Source: a bacterium (GTDB lineage: Bacteria; Zhuqueibacterota; Zhuqueibacteria; Residuimicrobiales; Oceaniaggregativiventaceae). From it: a stretch of 64,000 nucleotides of DNA. Position 1 is the first letter of the stretch; the number at the start of each line of letters is the position of its first letter. The translations under genes were made by a program, and so were the position numbers. The stretch covers positions 177,456-241,455 of the forward strand of contig JAKQNP010000051.1 in assembly GCA_029565675.1 (NCBI GenBank). Direction: 5' to 3'. The notes beneath the pieces are model-generated. The model was not told where the DNA came from. It worked only from the letters and a program-made list of their open reading frames with translations, and ran no database searches. Below are positions 9,325 through 22,300 of the stretch, piece by piece.

Positions 9325-12300
9325 GTGCGAAAACCTGTCCTGCCGGCAATCATCTGCAAACTGGCACTTTTGCTGATTTCTATTGGCACTTTACATGCGG
9401 CACCAAATCACTCCCGGATCTATTATGAGCACAACCTGCAAAGCGCGAGCAATGATGAGATCGCATCGCTGCAGAATTCTGGTGGGGAATTTGTGGCGGG
9501 CAAAGGATGGCGCGCCAGGACATCTGAAGGAAAGTTGATCATCGACCTGAAGGATGATCTGCCACCCGAGGGTACGATAGAAGTCAAAATGACCAATTTC
9601 GATGTCGCCAATTTGCTGGGCGGCTGGGTTCCATTTTCGATTTGGTCTGATGCACGGGGAACTTTTTGGGAGGTGCATCAAACTTCGACCAATTATGCCT
9701 TTTTTAAAACCGAGGTCAACTACCTCAGCGGCTCTAACCTCTACTGGGTGTTATGGAATTCACCGTTTGCCTATTCATCCGTCGCCAAGGAACAATGGGA
9801 AGTTTATGCGAACAAGTATTATCCTTTTGCGCAAAAAAACTACAATCCAGCAGACATTCACACTTTTAAAATCGTTTGGACTCCTCGCAATGTCTATTTT
9901 ATTCTCAATGAATTCGAATATTCCTTCGTGCAGCTCGGTCCGTATGGACCAATAGAAGCTTTTTCAAGAATATTGATCGGCGATGATGAAACATACAATT
10001 TTCGTGCGGTTACCGGGGCGTTATTCTATGATTTCAAAATTCTTTTGCCTTCCGAGCCGCTTGAATTCACCGATCTCTCCAGGCGGACCGGTCTGTTTCA
10101 GGATGGTTGGCATGGTGCCCAGAGTGTTACCGTGGCCGATTTTGATTCGGATGGGTTGGAAGATGTCTTCATCTCGTCGTGCAATCAAGAATCTCCGCAA
10201 GACAATCTGCTCTATCATCAACAAAGCAATGGGACTTTTCAGGAAGAAGCTGCGGATCGCGGATTATTGGTTTCGGGTTGTTCTCGCGGTGCGGTATTTG
10301 CGGATTTCGATGGCGACGGCGATCTGGATATTTTCGAGGGGGTTACCAATGGGCCCAATCATCTCTATATCAATCTAGGCACTGGCTCATATAGCGAGCG
10401 GGCTGCGGTGAGCGGGATCTTGACCGGCAACAGCGACACCCAACAGGTGCTGACCATCGATCTCGAGCGCGATGGCGATATCGACTTGATTGTCATCAAC
10501 AACACCTCTCCCCATGAAGTCTATATCAATCGAGGTGACGGCCAGTTTATTCTCTCCCAAGAAAAGCTGTTGGGGGCGAATGGCAGCAGTTCCGACCCAG
10601 TTATCGCTGCGGTTACCGGCGATGTCGATAACAATGGCACAACTGATCTTTTTATTGCCCGCCGAAATCAGAGCTGTCTGCTGATGATGAACAACGGCAA
10701 AGGCATTTTTACCAATCAGGCGGGGACCCGCGGCGTTGCAATAACGGCAAAAGTCAACAGTCCGACATTTGTCGACTTTGATCGCGATGGTGACCTGGAC
10801 CTGTTAATTTCTCAAGCTTATGCCGACGATGATCCAAGTCCCTATCTGTTGGCCTATACCAATCTTGGCAACGGCGTCTTTAACGATGTCACGCAAAAAT
10901 TGGCCATCCGCGGCGATTCCTTCGGCGTCTACAGCGGCGATTTCGATAACGATACTTTCCCGGATCTTTATTTATTGAAAAACAATCGCAAAAATGTTCT
11001 GGATGCTGCCAAGATTTTTCGCAATACCGGCGATGGACGGTTCGAAGAGCTTTCGGGAAGCGGTGCTGAAGTGGTTTATGCCGATGGTCGTGCGGCGGCG
11101 GTGGCTGATATGGATCAGGATGGTCGTGTGGATATCGTTGCCAGCGGCTATGGAGGCATCATTGGCGACGGTGAGCAATACGGCCGCCATTATTTTCTGC
11201 GCAACACGACGAAGAACAACAACCACTATTTGCTGGTCGAAATCCTCGATGCTGATCAACGCCGGTCTGGACTTGGCAGCAAAATCTGGGTCTATGCGCC
11301 CGGCGGGCTGAACGATCCAATGCGGTTGATCGGGTTCAGCGAAGTCAATACTGCCCAGGGATATAAAAGCCATCGCTCTCTATTGCAGCATTTTGGATTG
11401 GGTCAATATACCGCTTGTGATATTCGCATCGACTATCCGGAAGGTGTCAGCAGGAACTATTCTCAGGTGGCTGCTGATCAGAAATTCAGTATCGGTCTGG
11501 TCAGTCCGGAGATTGTTCCAAATCAGATGATTCGTGAATCTGCTGCCAGTTTTTCTGGAACTGTTGGTGACTTTTTGTCTGATTCTCTGACTGTAAAGGT
11601 ATTGGATGATTTGAATAGACCGGTAGTCGGACATCCGGTTGAGTTCAGTGTGGTTGCCGGTGGCGGCAGACTCAACTCCGAGCAGCTGACGTCGGTCACG
11701 GTGCAAACCGATAGAAAAGGGCTTGCTGAGGCGGCCTGGAAGTTGGGAACTGTCGCAGGGCAGGTCAACCGCGTGTCGGCGCAATCAACCTATCAGGGCG
11801 CTTCATTGCAGGGGTCGCCATTGGAATTTACCGCCGAAGCTGCCCTGGCCCCCGACTCGGTTATTTCCAAGCTGACCACGCAACCCTTGACCGGTGCGCG
11901 GGGAGCTGTATTGCCCGATTCAATCAAGATTTTTGTTCATGATGGGCTGCAAAATCCCCGTGGTGGAGTGCAGGTTCGGTTCAGCGTGCTGACCGGAGGC
12001 GGATCGATCGACGGTCAAACCGCAGTCGTGCGCGCGACACAGAGCAACGGCATGGCAGCGGTAGCTTGGAAACTGGGATCGGCAGCCGGTTCGCAAGCGC
12101 ATTCGCTGCGCGCGGAAATCGTGGGTCTCGACAATCAGGCAGTGATCTTCACTGCAACCGCGACGTATGGCATGCCCGCTGACTTGCTGGCCATCAGCGG
12201 CAACGAGCAGCGCGGCCGGGCTGGCGAGAGTCTGCCGCTGCCCCTGGTTGTGCAGCTTGTCGACGATGCCAATGTGGCAGTTCCCGGTTTTAGCGTGCAA

Positions 12301-15300
12301 TTCACTGTGGTCAGCGAACAAGGTTCCTTGCAGGGCAAGCGCGAGATGACCGTCACCACTGATGTCAACGGCCACGCTTCGGTCTATCTGACCCTGGGAG
12401 GACAGGTCGGCGAGGGGATCTATCGCGTCAAGGTCTCCTATGACGGTTTGCAAACGGTTCTTCTTTTTACTGCTTCGGCGGTCCCGGGTCTCCCCGCTGA
12501 GCTGTTTAAAATTGAGGGCGACCAACAATCGACCTCCATGAATCGCGATTTTTCCATTCCCCTTTCTGCAGCCGTAACCGACAGTTTCGGCAATCCAATT
12601 GCCGGCCATTCGGTCACTTTTACCACCGCTGCAGACCTGCTGATCGACGGCAAAAAAGTCAAGAGCGTCAACACAAACGCCGAAGGTATCGCAGTTGTCA
12701 CTGCAAAGGCCGGCTCAACGCCTGGTCAGTTCATGGTCACAGCAACCAGCCAACAGGATGGGAAACAGCTTTTGGGATCGCCGAAAAATTTTATCCTTAC
12801 GGTTGTTTCACCTCCTGTCTATCTCTACAAAATAAGCGGCGACAGCACCATCGGGCTGATCACTCAACCGGCGGTTCAGCCGCTCAAAGTTCGAGTCACT
12901 GATCTCATGGGCAAATCGGTCGCCAATCATCCGGTGACTTATCTGGTCCGCCAGGGCGGCGGCAGTTTTAACAGTCAACTGGAAAAGATCGTCTTTACCG
13001 ACGCCCAGGGAGTAGCCTCCGCTACCCCGTATCTGGGCAGTGCCAGCGGTATGCACAACAACATCTTTGAAGCGCGTGCCTATGGTGAAACCGGACAACC
13101 GCTGGTCAATTCACCGGCCGTGTTTACTCTGTCGGCAAAAGTAAATGCTGCTACTCGGATGTATCTTGTCGACGGCGACAAGCAGTCGGGACAAGCCGGA
13201 CAGGTGCTTGCTCAACCGTTGCGGGTTCAAGTAGTCGATGCCGCATTCAATCCGATCGCCGGCCATGAAGTGGTCTTTGCGGTCGAATCCGGAGGCGGTA
13301 AATTGGGCAACAGTTTTCGCGATCAGGTTACCATCGCCACTGATTTGAGTGGCGTCGCTGCTGTGAATGCCCGCCTGGGAACAGAAGTGGGCGTGGACAA
13401 CCACGTCTATAGCGCCAGCGCCACTGATGGCATTTCACCATTGCTGCAATCGCCGCTGCGCTTTACCGCCAGTGCGCCCTATGGGCCGATCAATCCCGAG
13501 GTTTCGACGCTGACTGCCGAGACGCCGATCGTAGCGAACGGTGTGGCTGAGTCCAGAGTGACGATTTATTTGCGCGACGATTACGGCAATCCTGTTCCCA
13601 ACGAAAGGGTCACCCTGATCGTTCTTGGGGAAAAGACCTTTGTCGAACAACCGAGTCAGCCGACCGATTCCCTCGGGCGGACATTCGGGGCCATTCGGTC
13701 GACTCTCAGTGGACGCAAGGTGGTGTCGGCCAGGGCTGTGCAAAACGGCATCAATCTCCAACAGAGCGCGTTTATCGATTTTACTTCCGGCCCTCCGGCG
13801 GAAATTTCAATCGTTTCGGGTGATCGCCAGGCCGGGATGATCAACACTCTTCTTGCCCAACCTCTTGTCTGCCGGGTTGTCGACTTGCAGAACAATCCGA
13901 TCGAAAATATCGCGGTTTATTGCGAACCTCGAGTGGGATCCGGATACGTTGTGGCTGAACAACCGCTGCTGACCGATGCGTCCGGAGAAGCGGCATTTTC
14001 CTGGTTTCTCGGTTCAGCGGTTGATTCCCAATTTGTGGATATTCGCATCGATGATATTGAAGAGAAAAAAACCGTAACTGCGTTGGTTGAATTGCCTGCC
14101 GGACCGCATCTGGTCAAAGTGAAAGGCGATGGCCAGTTTGCAGCACCGGGTACGGCGTTTGCAGATTCGCTCATTGTGCGCGCGCTGAGTCAGGATGGTA
14201 TTCCGCTGGCCAATATGATCGTACAATTCGGCATTCGAGCGGGTGATGCAATTGTCAGACCTGACCGGGTGACCACCGATCCGAATGGATTCGCCCGCGC
14301 CTATTTGATCGCCGGCAACCAGACCGGATCAGTTGCAATCGATGCTCATCTGTCCATTGGCAATGCCGTCCAATTCATCTGTGCCATCGCCAATGGTGCA
14401 CCGGATCGCATCTATCATTTGGTTGGCAACGGCAGCAAGGGTGTGGTCGGCAACACCATCTCGCCATTGGCGGTTATGGTCGTCGATGCCGGCGGTTCTG
14501 CGGTGGCCACAGTTCCGGTGACCTTGGTCAGCGAAACCGCCGAAGGAAAGGTGACCTCGATCAATCCTGCCAGAACCAACAGCAATGGTCAAGCGATCTT
14601 TTCTGTTCAGTTGGGATCGAAGGCGCAAATCTATCGTTTTCGCGCCGTGAATACAGAGCTCAAAGGATCTCCAGTCTATTTTGACATTCAGGCTCTGCCG
14701 GACAAACCCGATAAATTGATCATGGTTCAGGGCGATGGTCAAAGCAGTTTCAGCGGCGAGGTCCTCGACGATACCCTGCAAGTTCGACTCATCGACCGTT
14801 TCGGCAATGGAGTAACCGATAAAACAGTCAATTTTGTCGTTCGCCAGGGTGGAGGGGTCTTGCTGACTCCTACTGTAGTCAAAACCGATCAGCGCGGCAT
14901 CGCCTCGACAGTGTGGAGGTTGGGCAACAGCGGTGAACAGCAAGTGCGGGCAACAAGTGAATATCTGCCGGGGCAATCGATCGACTTTGCCGCTCAGCTT
15001 TTGGTCAACAGACCGCCGGAGATTATCGCTCTCAGCGACACCACCATTCAGACCGGTCAACAGCTCATTTTCCAGCTGGTAATCAGGGACCCGGAGAACA
15101 AGAGCGTAACACTTGCTGCAGAAAATTTGCCCGATGGGGCACAATTCGATGCGGTCAATACCCTGCAATTTCGCTGGACGCCTGCACCCGCTCAGATAGG
15201 CGAATACGTGGTGCGGTTTGTCGCTGTGGATCAGTATGGTGCCGAGGGAACCGCATCCGTGCGCATTAGCGTGATTCCACTGAACCATCCACCGGTGATC

Positions 15301-16128
15301 GTTCACAGTGAACCAGAGCAAAACGAAATGCTTTTCGGCTATGGCCAGCGGGTGGCTTTCAGTGCGGTTGCGCAGGATGCGGACAATGATCCGCTCGAGT
15401 ACCGCTGGTTGCTCAACGGCATGCCGGTCTTGCACAGCAGCACGGAATTCGTGATCACCACCAATCCGACTCTGGAATTTCCCTTGATCATTTCGGTTGT
15501 GATCAGCGACGGCAAAGATGCTTTAACTCACACCTGGACGATCTACTATGCCACCGGTGTGGAGTTGTTGACGTTCAGCGCGGTTCAGGTCGGCGACCGA
15601 ATCCAGATTTCCTGGCAGAGCGCCGATGAAGACAATATCGCCGGATATCGCCTGAGCCGCTCAGCGTCCTTGGCAGAGCCTTTTGGGCCCTTGCATTCTG
15701 AAGTTATTCCGGTGAATTCACAAGGCACCTATCTCTATATCGACGCACCGCTGCCTGTTGCGCGGCGGCTCTACTACCAGTTGGAGGCACAATTTTTAAG
15801 CGGTGGCGAATCCTGTTTTGCGCCGATCTCTGTCGACCTTTCCATGCCGGAAACGAATCGATTGCAGCAGAATTATCCCAATCCATTCAATCCGGAGACG
15901 ACACTGAATTATCAAATTGCAGATCCACAAGCGGTTGAATTGTCCGTCTATAACCTGGCCGGTCAAAAGGTCAGGCAGCTGTTTGTCGGACCCGTGGCCG
16001 CCGGCTATTATCAGGTGAGTTGGGATGGCCGGGATGATGGTGGACGGCCTTTGCCGTCTGGAATTTATCATGCGGTGATGAGCGGTCAGACCTTTCGCAA
16101 CAGCATCAAACTGCTCTTGCTCAAATAG
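9325..16128 (+). CDS. Giant secreted protein A: FG-GAP/VCBS repeats, UnbV-like domain, ~11 Ig-like (Big_1-type) units, cadherin/PKD-like domains, C-terminal FlgD/T9SS-like sorting domain (GTG start)
   Basis: Signal peptide; repeated DxDxDGDxDxF/L segments; NNHYLLVEI..LGSKIWVYA..QHFGLG; repeated GD.Q.G..G..L..PL.V.V.D..NP motif; C-term LQQNYPNPFNPETTLNYQI...SGIYHAVM. Confidence 0.88.
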   Translation: MRKPVLPAIICKLALLLISIGTLHAAPNHSRIYYEHNLQSASNDEIASLQNSGGEFVAGKGWRARTSEGKLIIDLKDDLPPEGTIEVKMTNFDVANLLGGWVPFSIWSDARGTFWEVHQTSTNYAFFKTEVNYLSGSNLYWVLWNSPFAYSSVAKEQWEVYANKYYPFAQKNYNPADIHTFKIVWTPRNVYFILNEFEYSFVQLGPYGPIEAFSRILIGDDETYNFRAVTGALFYDFKILLPSEPLEFTDLSRRTGLFQDGWHGAQSVTVADFDSDGLEDVFISSCNQESPQDNLLYHQQSNGTFQEEAADRGLLVSGCSRGAVFADFDGDGDLDIFEGVTNGPNHLYINLGTGSYSERAAVSGILTGNSDTQQVLTIDLERDGDIDLIVINNTSPHEVYINRGDGQFILSQEKLLGANGSSSDPVIAAVTGDVDNNGTTDLFIARRNQSCLLMMNNGKGIFTNQAGTRGVAITAKVNSPTFVDFDRDGDLDLLISQAYADDDPSPYLLAYTNLGNGVFNDVTQKLAIRGDSFGVYSGDFDNDTFPDLYLLKNNRKNVLDAAKIFRNTGDGRFEELSGSGAEVVYADGRAAAVADMDQDGRVDIVASGYGGIIGDGEQYGRHYFLRNTTKNNNHYLLVEILDADQRRSGLGSKIWVYAPGGLNDPMRLIGFSEVNTAQGYKSHRSLLQHFGLGQYTACDIRIDYPEGVSRNYSQVAADQKFSIGLVSPEIVPNQMIRESAASFSGTVGDFLSDSLTVKVLDDLNRPVVGHPVEFSVVAGGGRLNSEQLTSVTVQTDRKGLAEAAWKLGTVAGQVNRVSAQSTYQGASLQGSPLEFTAEAALAPDSVISKLTTQPLTGARGAVLPDSIKIFVHDGLQNPRGGVQVRFSVLTGGGSIDGQTAVVRATQSNGMAAVAWKLGSAAGSQAHSLRAEIVGLDNQAVIFTATATYGMPADLLAISGNEQRGRAGESLPLPLVVQLVDDANVAVPGFSVQFTVVSEQGSLQGKREMTVTTDVNGHASVYLTLGGQVGEGIYRVKVSYDGLQTVLLFTASAVPGLPAELFKIEGDQQSTSMNRDFSIPLSAAVTDSFGNPIAGHSVTFTTAADLLIDGKKVKSVNTNAEGIAVVTAKAGSTPGQFMVTATSQQDGKQLLGSPKNFILTVVSPPVYLYKISGDSTIGLITQPAVQPLKVRVTDLMGKSVANHPVTYLVRQGGGSFNSQLEKIVFTDAQGVASATPYLGSASGMHNNIFEARAYGETGQPLVNSPAVFTLSAKVNAATRMYLVDGDKQSGQAGQVLAQPLRVQVVDAAFNPIAGHEVVFAVESGGGKLGNSFRDQVTIATDLSGVAAVNARLGTEVGVDNHVYSASATDGISPLLQSPLRFTASAPYGPINPEVSTLTAETPIVANGVAESRVTIYLRDDYGNPVPNERVTLIVLGEKTFVEQPSQPTDSLGRTFGAIRSTLSGRKVVSARAVQNGINLQQSAFIDFTSGPPAEISIVSGDRQAGMINTLLAQPLVCRVVDLQNNPIENIAVYCEPRVGSGYVVAEQPLLTDASGEAAFSWFLGSAVDSQFVDIRIDDIEEKKTVTALVELPAGPHLVKVKGDGQFAAPGTAFADSLIVRALSQDGIPLANMIVQFGIRAGDAIVRPDRVTTDPNGFARAYLIAGNQTGSVAIDAHLSIGNAVQFICAIANGAPDRIYHLVGNGSKGVVGNTISPLAVMVVDAGGSAVATVPVTLVSETAEGKVTSINPARTNSNGQAIFSVQLGSKAQIYRFRAVNTELKGSPVYFDIQALPDKPDKLIMVQGDGQSSFSGEVLDDTLQVRLIDRFGNGVTDKTVNFVVRQGGGVLLTPTVVKTDQRGIASTVWRLGNSGEQQVRATSEYLPGQSIDFAAQLLVNRPPEIIALSDTTIQTGQQLIFQLVIRDPENKSVTLAAENLPDGAQFDAVNTLQFRWTPAPAQIGEYVVRFVAVDQYGAEGTASVRISVIPLNHPPVIVHSEPEQNEMLFGYGQRVAFSAVAQDADNDPLEYRWLLNGMPVLHSSTEFVITTNPTLEFPLIISVVISDGKDALTHTWTIYYATGVELLTFSAVQVGDRIQISWQSADEDNIAGYRLSRSASLAEPFGPLHSEVIPVNSQGTYLYIDAPLPVARRLYYQLEAQFLSGGESCFAPISVDLSMPETNRLQQNYPNPFNPETTLNYQIADPQAVELSVYNLAGQKVRQLFVGPVAAGYYQVSWDGRDDGGRPLPSGIYHAVMSGQTFRNSIKLLLLK

Positions 16129-16320
16129 AGCGCGGTTTCAGCGCTGCAGCGATTTCAGTTATTGGATCGGCTTCCGGCTCTGGGCGAGGGAAAACAGCAA
16201 CCGCTGACAACCGGCTGTGTGTCAAGGTGGAGAGCGCTGTTCTCAATGCCTAATGTTCAATTTTCTGATTTTGCATACTGATCCGTTGATTTGTTTTTGA
16301 TTGAACAACAAGGAGATATC

Positions 16321-19300
16321 ATGACCAGATCAATTCGAATACTCGTGCTCGGCCTGTTCGCTGCAAGCGTCGCCGCATGGAGCGCTCCCCAGCACACTGC
16401 GGTTTTGTACAGCGATCCTTTGCTCCAAGCCGGGGAAAAAGAATACGGGTTGATTCGAACCACTCATAACGGCACCTTTACCCCAGAGGGGTGGCAGATT
16501 TCCAGCCGCTCGTCACAACTGTTTATCGAGTTTGCCGATGCTCTGCCGCACGAGGGGACCATACAAGTCACCATCAAAGGCTTGATGCCTGCCATAACAG
16601 ATGACTGGTATCCGTTTTCTGTCTGGTCGCGCCGGACCGGTGAGTTTTATGCGTCCAATGAAGTGCCGATGTCCTATGCCATGATCAAGACCGACAAAAA
16701 AATGATCGATACTGGCGTAGAACTTTTCAAGTTTATCACTTGTCCGTTCTACGGCGATACAAGATCCTGGGAAACAAACTATTTAACCTTTGCGCAGATC
16801 CCTTCTTTTAGTCCGAATCTCGAATACACCTTCAAGTTTGTCTGGGATCACCAGCAGATCTATTTTTTAATCAATAACGTAGAGGTGGCAAACAGTTTTA
16901 TCAACCGGGAATTGAATGTCAGACAGATCGAAGCGTTCCAGTATCTGTTGCTTGGCCGCGATGAAGGCTATGGAGCGATGCCCGGGCCGATATACAAAAA
17001 TTTGCAAATTCTGGTGCCGGAAAGCGATGTTAAATTCAGCGATGTCAGTCAATCCACCGGCGCTTTCATCGATCGCAGCACAGGCGGACAAGCGGCAGCC
17101 TGGGCTGATGTCAACGGCGACGGTTTGCAGGATCTTTATGTAACTTTCTACGAGAAAAACAACCGGTTATTCATCCAGAATCCAGATGGTTCTTTCAGCG
17201 AAGAGGCAGAAGCGCGTTCAGTTGCCTATTCCGGCACTTCGATGGCCGCTTGCATGGCCGACTTTTCAGGTGATGGAGCGGTTGACCTCTTTATCGCCGA
17301 CTATGGGCAGTCGAATAAATTGTTTATCAACACAGGAAATGGCAATTTCATCGATCGTTCTCTGACGAGCGGCATATCCACCGCTGCAACCCAATCCGTG
17401 GGTGCTTTGGCGATAGATGTCGATAACGACGACGATCTAGACCTTTTTGTGGCCAACAACAGCGCAGCACCGGAATTGTATATCAACCGCGGTTCCGGAA
17501 TTTTCGACGTGCGCGCTCTTCCCAACGCTCCGGCCGGCGCAGGCGGCCGGGCTGCTGCGGCCGATGTCAACAATGATGGTTATGTCGATATCTATTATGT
17601 CAGAAGGAATGAACCGAACGTTCTGCTCATCAACGACGGCACCGGCCGTTTCAGCAATCAAGCAACAGACTTCAACCTGGCTGCAACCGATGATTTTGTG
17701 AGCCCCACCTTTCTCGATTGGGACAACGACGGTGATCTCGATCTGATTTTAACCGCCCGCGAAACTACCGCAGCACCGATTCCAAAAATTCGGTTTTTCG
17801 AAAATCAGGGCGCAATGGGTTTTGCAGATCGTTCGGAAACGATGAATATCCAGTTTTGGAGTTACGGCGCCATTCCGGGCGACTATAACAATGACAGTTG
17901 GGTCGATTTTTATCTGCCGGCCCGTCGGCCGTATGAACCCGGCCGTCTCTATCTCAACAACCAAAACGGCACCTTCTCTCTTGCTGACGGTTCTGGTCTG
18001 GAAAAGATTTATGCCGACGGCCGCGGTGGTGCTGCCGCGGATTTCGATGACGATGGCCGTCTCGATCTGTTCGTCACCTCGATGGGTGGGACAGTCGATT
18101 CAAAAGAATATGGCCGCAACTACCTGCTGCAGAACAGCAGCGACGCCAGCAGCAACTATTTAAGCGTGGCGATCTTTGACAGCACCAACCATCTGAACGG
18201 ATTGGGTGCCAAAGTTTATGTCTATCGAGCCGGTCAATTGAACGCCGGCACCGCTGCTCTGCTCGGATACCGGGAAATCCAACCCTGGCAGGGCTATCAG
18301 AGCCAGATGTCGCTGGAGCAACATTTCGGTTTGGGCTCTGAAAAGGCGGCAGATGTGCGGGTTCGACTGCCAAACGGACAGGAAATGATCCGCACCTATG
18401 TCAGCGCCAACACCAAACTGGTCATTCAGCCCGATATGAAAGTGCCTTATCGACAGCTGTTGGTCAAAGGAGACTTGCAGCGGGCAAAGGTGGGAGAATT
18501 TTTAGCCGATTCGCTGACTGTCCGGGTGGTCAGCCAGAGCAACGAAGCCGTGAGCGGTCGTGCCGTACGCTTCAAGGTCCTGAAAGGCGGAGCGACCTTG
18601 AATGGCGATTTTCTCAATGAAGTGGTTGTGAATACCGATCAGCATGGACTGGCACGGGCAAAAGTCAAGCTGGGATCTGTACCTGGTGAAAACAACACAG
18701 CCATCGAAATCTCGAGTTTGAACGATCAGAATATCGACCTGGTCAATTCGCCGATGCAGGTTACAGCTTCAACCGATGTGGGAAATCCCTATCGGTTGGT
18801 GCTGATATCCGGAAACGAGCAGACTGCTTCGATCGGGCAGATGTGTGAAGCACCGCTGGTCGTGCAGGTACAGGATCGATTCGAAAATCCAATTCCCAAC
18901 CATCGCGTGGTTTTTCAGGTCATTTCCGGCGGTGGCTCCATCAACAGCGGAGTGGCGCAGATTGAAGTGTTGTCGGGTCCAAGTGGTCAGGCACAGGTCA
19001 ATTGGCGTTTGGGACCGACTGTTGGCGGCCAACAACTGCAAGCGCGCAGCGAATTTCAGAGTCAGGCGCTGCAAAACAGCCCCATTGCCTTTCAAGCCAC
19101 GGCCACGCAACCGAGTCTGCGGCTTTCGATTTACTCTGGAAATTATCAGACTGGGACGGTCAATCATCCCCTGGACCAGGCTTTTATTGTTAAAGTGACC
19201 AATTTGCAAGGCGCGGAATTGGCCAACGAACCCGTGCTGTTTTCGGTGGTACAGGGAAACGGCCGGTTCAGCGGCAACAGCCAGATCACGGTGTTGACCA

Positions 19301-22300
19301 ATCCGTCGGGATTGGCTTCCACAACCGCCACGTTGGGTTTCACCGCAGGAGATACCAATCAGGTTTTTCACGCCACGGTTGCCGGCGCACAGGGATCGCC
19401 GGCTGTTTTCAAGGCGACCGCTCTGCCGGCAAATCCTGCACAAATTGAAGAGATCGGTGGCAATCGGCAAACAGGGCAAGCCGGAGCGCTGTTGGCCAAT
19501 GATTTTACCGTCAGGGTGATGGATGGTTTTGGCAATCCCATCTCCGCCTATGAAGTCCTTTTCGTGGTCAACCAGGGACAAGGCACACTGAACGGGGCTT
19601 CCCAAGCTCGAATCCAAACCGATCAGACCGGAGTGGCGCGTGTTCGCTATCGCCTGGGTTCGGTTGTGGGCAATGAAACGGTCTTTGCCCGCGCAGACGG
19701 GCTGCAGGATTCGCCGATCATTTTTACTGCGGTTGTGCTGCCAGGTAATCCGAATCGCTTGAACAAGATCTCCGGTGATAACCAGCGCGGTGACGTTGGT
19801 CAAGTGTTGCCGATGCCTTTTGTGGTTTCAGTCAGCGATACCTTTGGCAATCCTCTGCTCAATCAACCGGTGGTTTTTTCGGTGACGCGTGGTGACGGCA
19901 GGATCAACAGTGCGGTCGACTACTCGACATTGACCGACTTGAATGGCCAGGCGAGCGCCAGATTGACCATGGGAACGACAGAGGTAATCAATGAAGTCAC
20001 GGTGCAGAGCAGTTACGAAAACCGGCCATTGATCAACAGTCCAATGATTTTTCGCGCCACCACCGGGCCGGGTACTCCTGATTCTTTGGTTTATGTGAGC
20101 GGAAATTATCAGCTCGGTCGGGTTAACACCGCCTTGCCGCAACCGTTTGTCGTGCGCATCACCGACGCCAATGGTATCCCGGTCGAGGGGCAAGACGTCG
20201 AATTCGAAGCGATCAGCTCGGGTGCGCATTTTTCCGGCCAGTCAAAGCGAACGGTCAAGAGCAATGCAGACGGTCTGGCCCAGATAATCGCCTCGATTGG
20301 CACGGAGATTGGCGATAACCGGTATACCTATGAAGTGCGTGCCTATCGGATCGAAGGAATGCAAAAAATTCGTCTGAACGGCAATCCCGACTTTCCGATC
20401 ATCTTTACCGCTTCCGGTCGATTGAGCACAGGAACACAGGTGGTCAATGCGACGGCAAACAGCAACAATCTGGTCGGCACCGTCGGAACCTTTCTGCAGG
20501 ATACTCTTAAAGTGCGGGTTTTGGATAAACTGGGCCTTCCCGCAGCAGGGCAGCCTGTTGTTTTTCGCGTCATCGAAGGCAGCAGCCTGTTTGAAGGCGA
20601 TTACACTTCGCGGACTGTGCTTTCCGGGGTTGACGGCACTGCGGCGGTTCGCGTCAAATTGTCTGTACGGCCGGGGATTTCGCGGATCAGAGTGACGGCC
20701 AATGACGGTGTGGTGGATTTGCAGAACACGCCGCTGGAATTTCGCGTGACCAGTGTCATCGGCGCTCCCACCGCGCAGAACAGCACCTTAACCGCCGATT
20801 CAACGGCGGTCGCCAATGGCATTCAGGTCGCCAATGTGAAGGTGACCCTCAAAGACACCTATGGCAACCCGGTTCCCGGCAAAACGGTCAATCTCTTCAC
20901 TCACGGCCTGGACGTGACCGTTCTGAAGCCAGGGCAGCCGACCGATGCCGACGGAATTGCCAATGCATCGATTGCTTCGATCCGTGCGGGATGGGTGCAA
21001 GTCTGGTCTCAGGTCGATGGCAAGGTTCTACCTGCCGATACGGCACGAATCCGCTTTACTTCCGGACCTCCCACTCAGGTTGTCACCTTCGGGTCGGGAA
21101 AAGTCGGAGAAATGGGCCGGCTCCTGGCCGATTCGGTGGGTGTTGTCGTTAAAGATCAGTTTGCAAATCCTGTTTCAGGCGTTACAGTGGGTTTTCGGGT
21201 GATCGCCGGCAACGGATCCCTGGTGGAAACAGGGCCGTTCGTCACCAACAACCTGGGAGTCGCTTATGTGCACTGGATTCTCGGCACTCCCGGTGAACAG
21301 GTTATTGAAGTGGCTGTTCCAGGGGTGATTGCCCAGCCGCGGACCATTTCCGCTGTTGCCTTGGCGGCGGCACCGGCATCGATCACCTCGGCTGGTGGAA
21401 ATCAACAGATCGGACTGGTCAACCAAACTCTGGCTGATTCTTTCCGGGTGATCGTTCGCGATCGCGATGCAAGACCAATTCCCGGAATTTTGGTCCAATT
21501 TGCCGTTAACCAGGGAGAAGGCAGCTTTTTGCCAAACAGTGCGGTAATGACCAACATTTCCGGTCAGGCAGCTGTCCTGTTTCGCGCTGGCACATCGGCG
21601 GGTATGCATGTCATCACGGCGTCGGTGAACGGTTTAACTCAAAAAGTCCAATTTAACTGTGTGGTGCAACAACAACCCGAGATTGCACTCGAATATGTCG
21701 CTGGAAATGGACAAAGCGCCAGACCGAACCGCGTGCTCAACAGTCTGCTGCAGGTTTATGCCAAAGATGCCTTTTCGCGGCCGCTGGTCGGCGTACAAGT
21801 CGAGTTTGCCGTGATTGCCGGCGGTGGCTCCATCGTTGAAAATCAGCCGGCCACCACTGACGGAAATGGCCTGGTCTCAGCCACATGGCGAATGGGCACA
21901 GGCGGTGAACAACGCGTGCAAGCCAGACCTTATGGCCTTGGCGGCACGCCGGTCGAATTTGTCGCCCAGTTGCTCAATTCAGCGCCGATTCTGCAACTGC
22001 CGGCGGATACCACCATCGAGAGCGGTCAATTGCTGGCTTTTACCGTGCTTGCCACCGACCCGGACGGCGATGCCATCTTTTTAGGAGCGCGAAACCTGCC
22101 GGCGGGTGCCTATTTCGATTCCACTTACAGCCGCAACTTTAGCTGGCAGCCGAGCCGGGAGCAGGCCGGAACACATTTGTTGAAATTTATCGCGAGCGAT
22201 GAATACGGAGCGACAACACAAGTCGATTTCCAGGTGATCGTGCAGTCTACCAATCGTCCGCCGATGATTTTGAGCTATGAACCAGCAGATACGGTCTTGA

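Noticed and set aside
14329-15435. Long antisense ORFs inside giant genes (e.g. 14329-15435 minus, 18769-19803 minus)
   Set aside because: Shadow ORFs opposite well-supported repeats of the giant proteins; low-complexity H/R/Q-rich composition, no domain signature.
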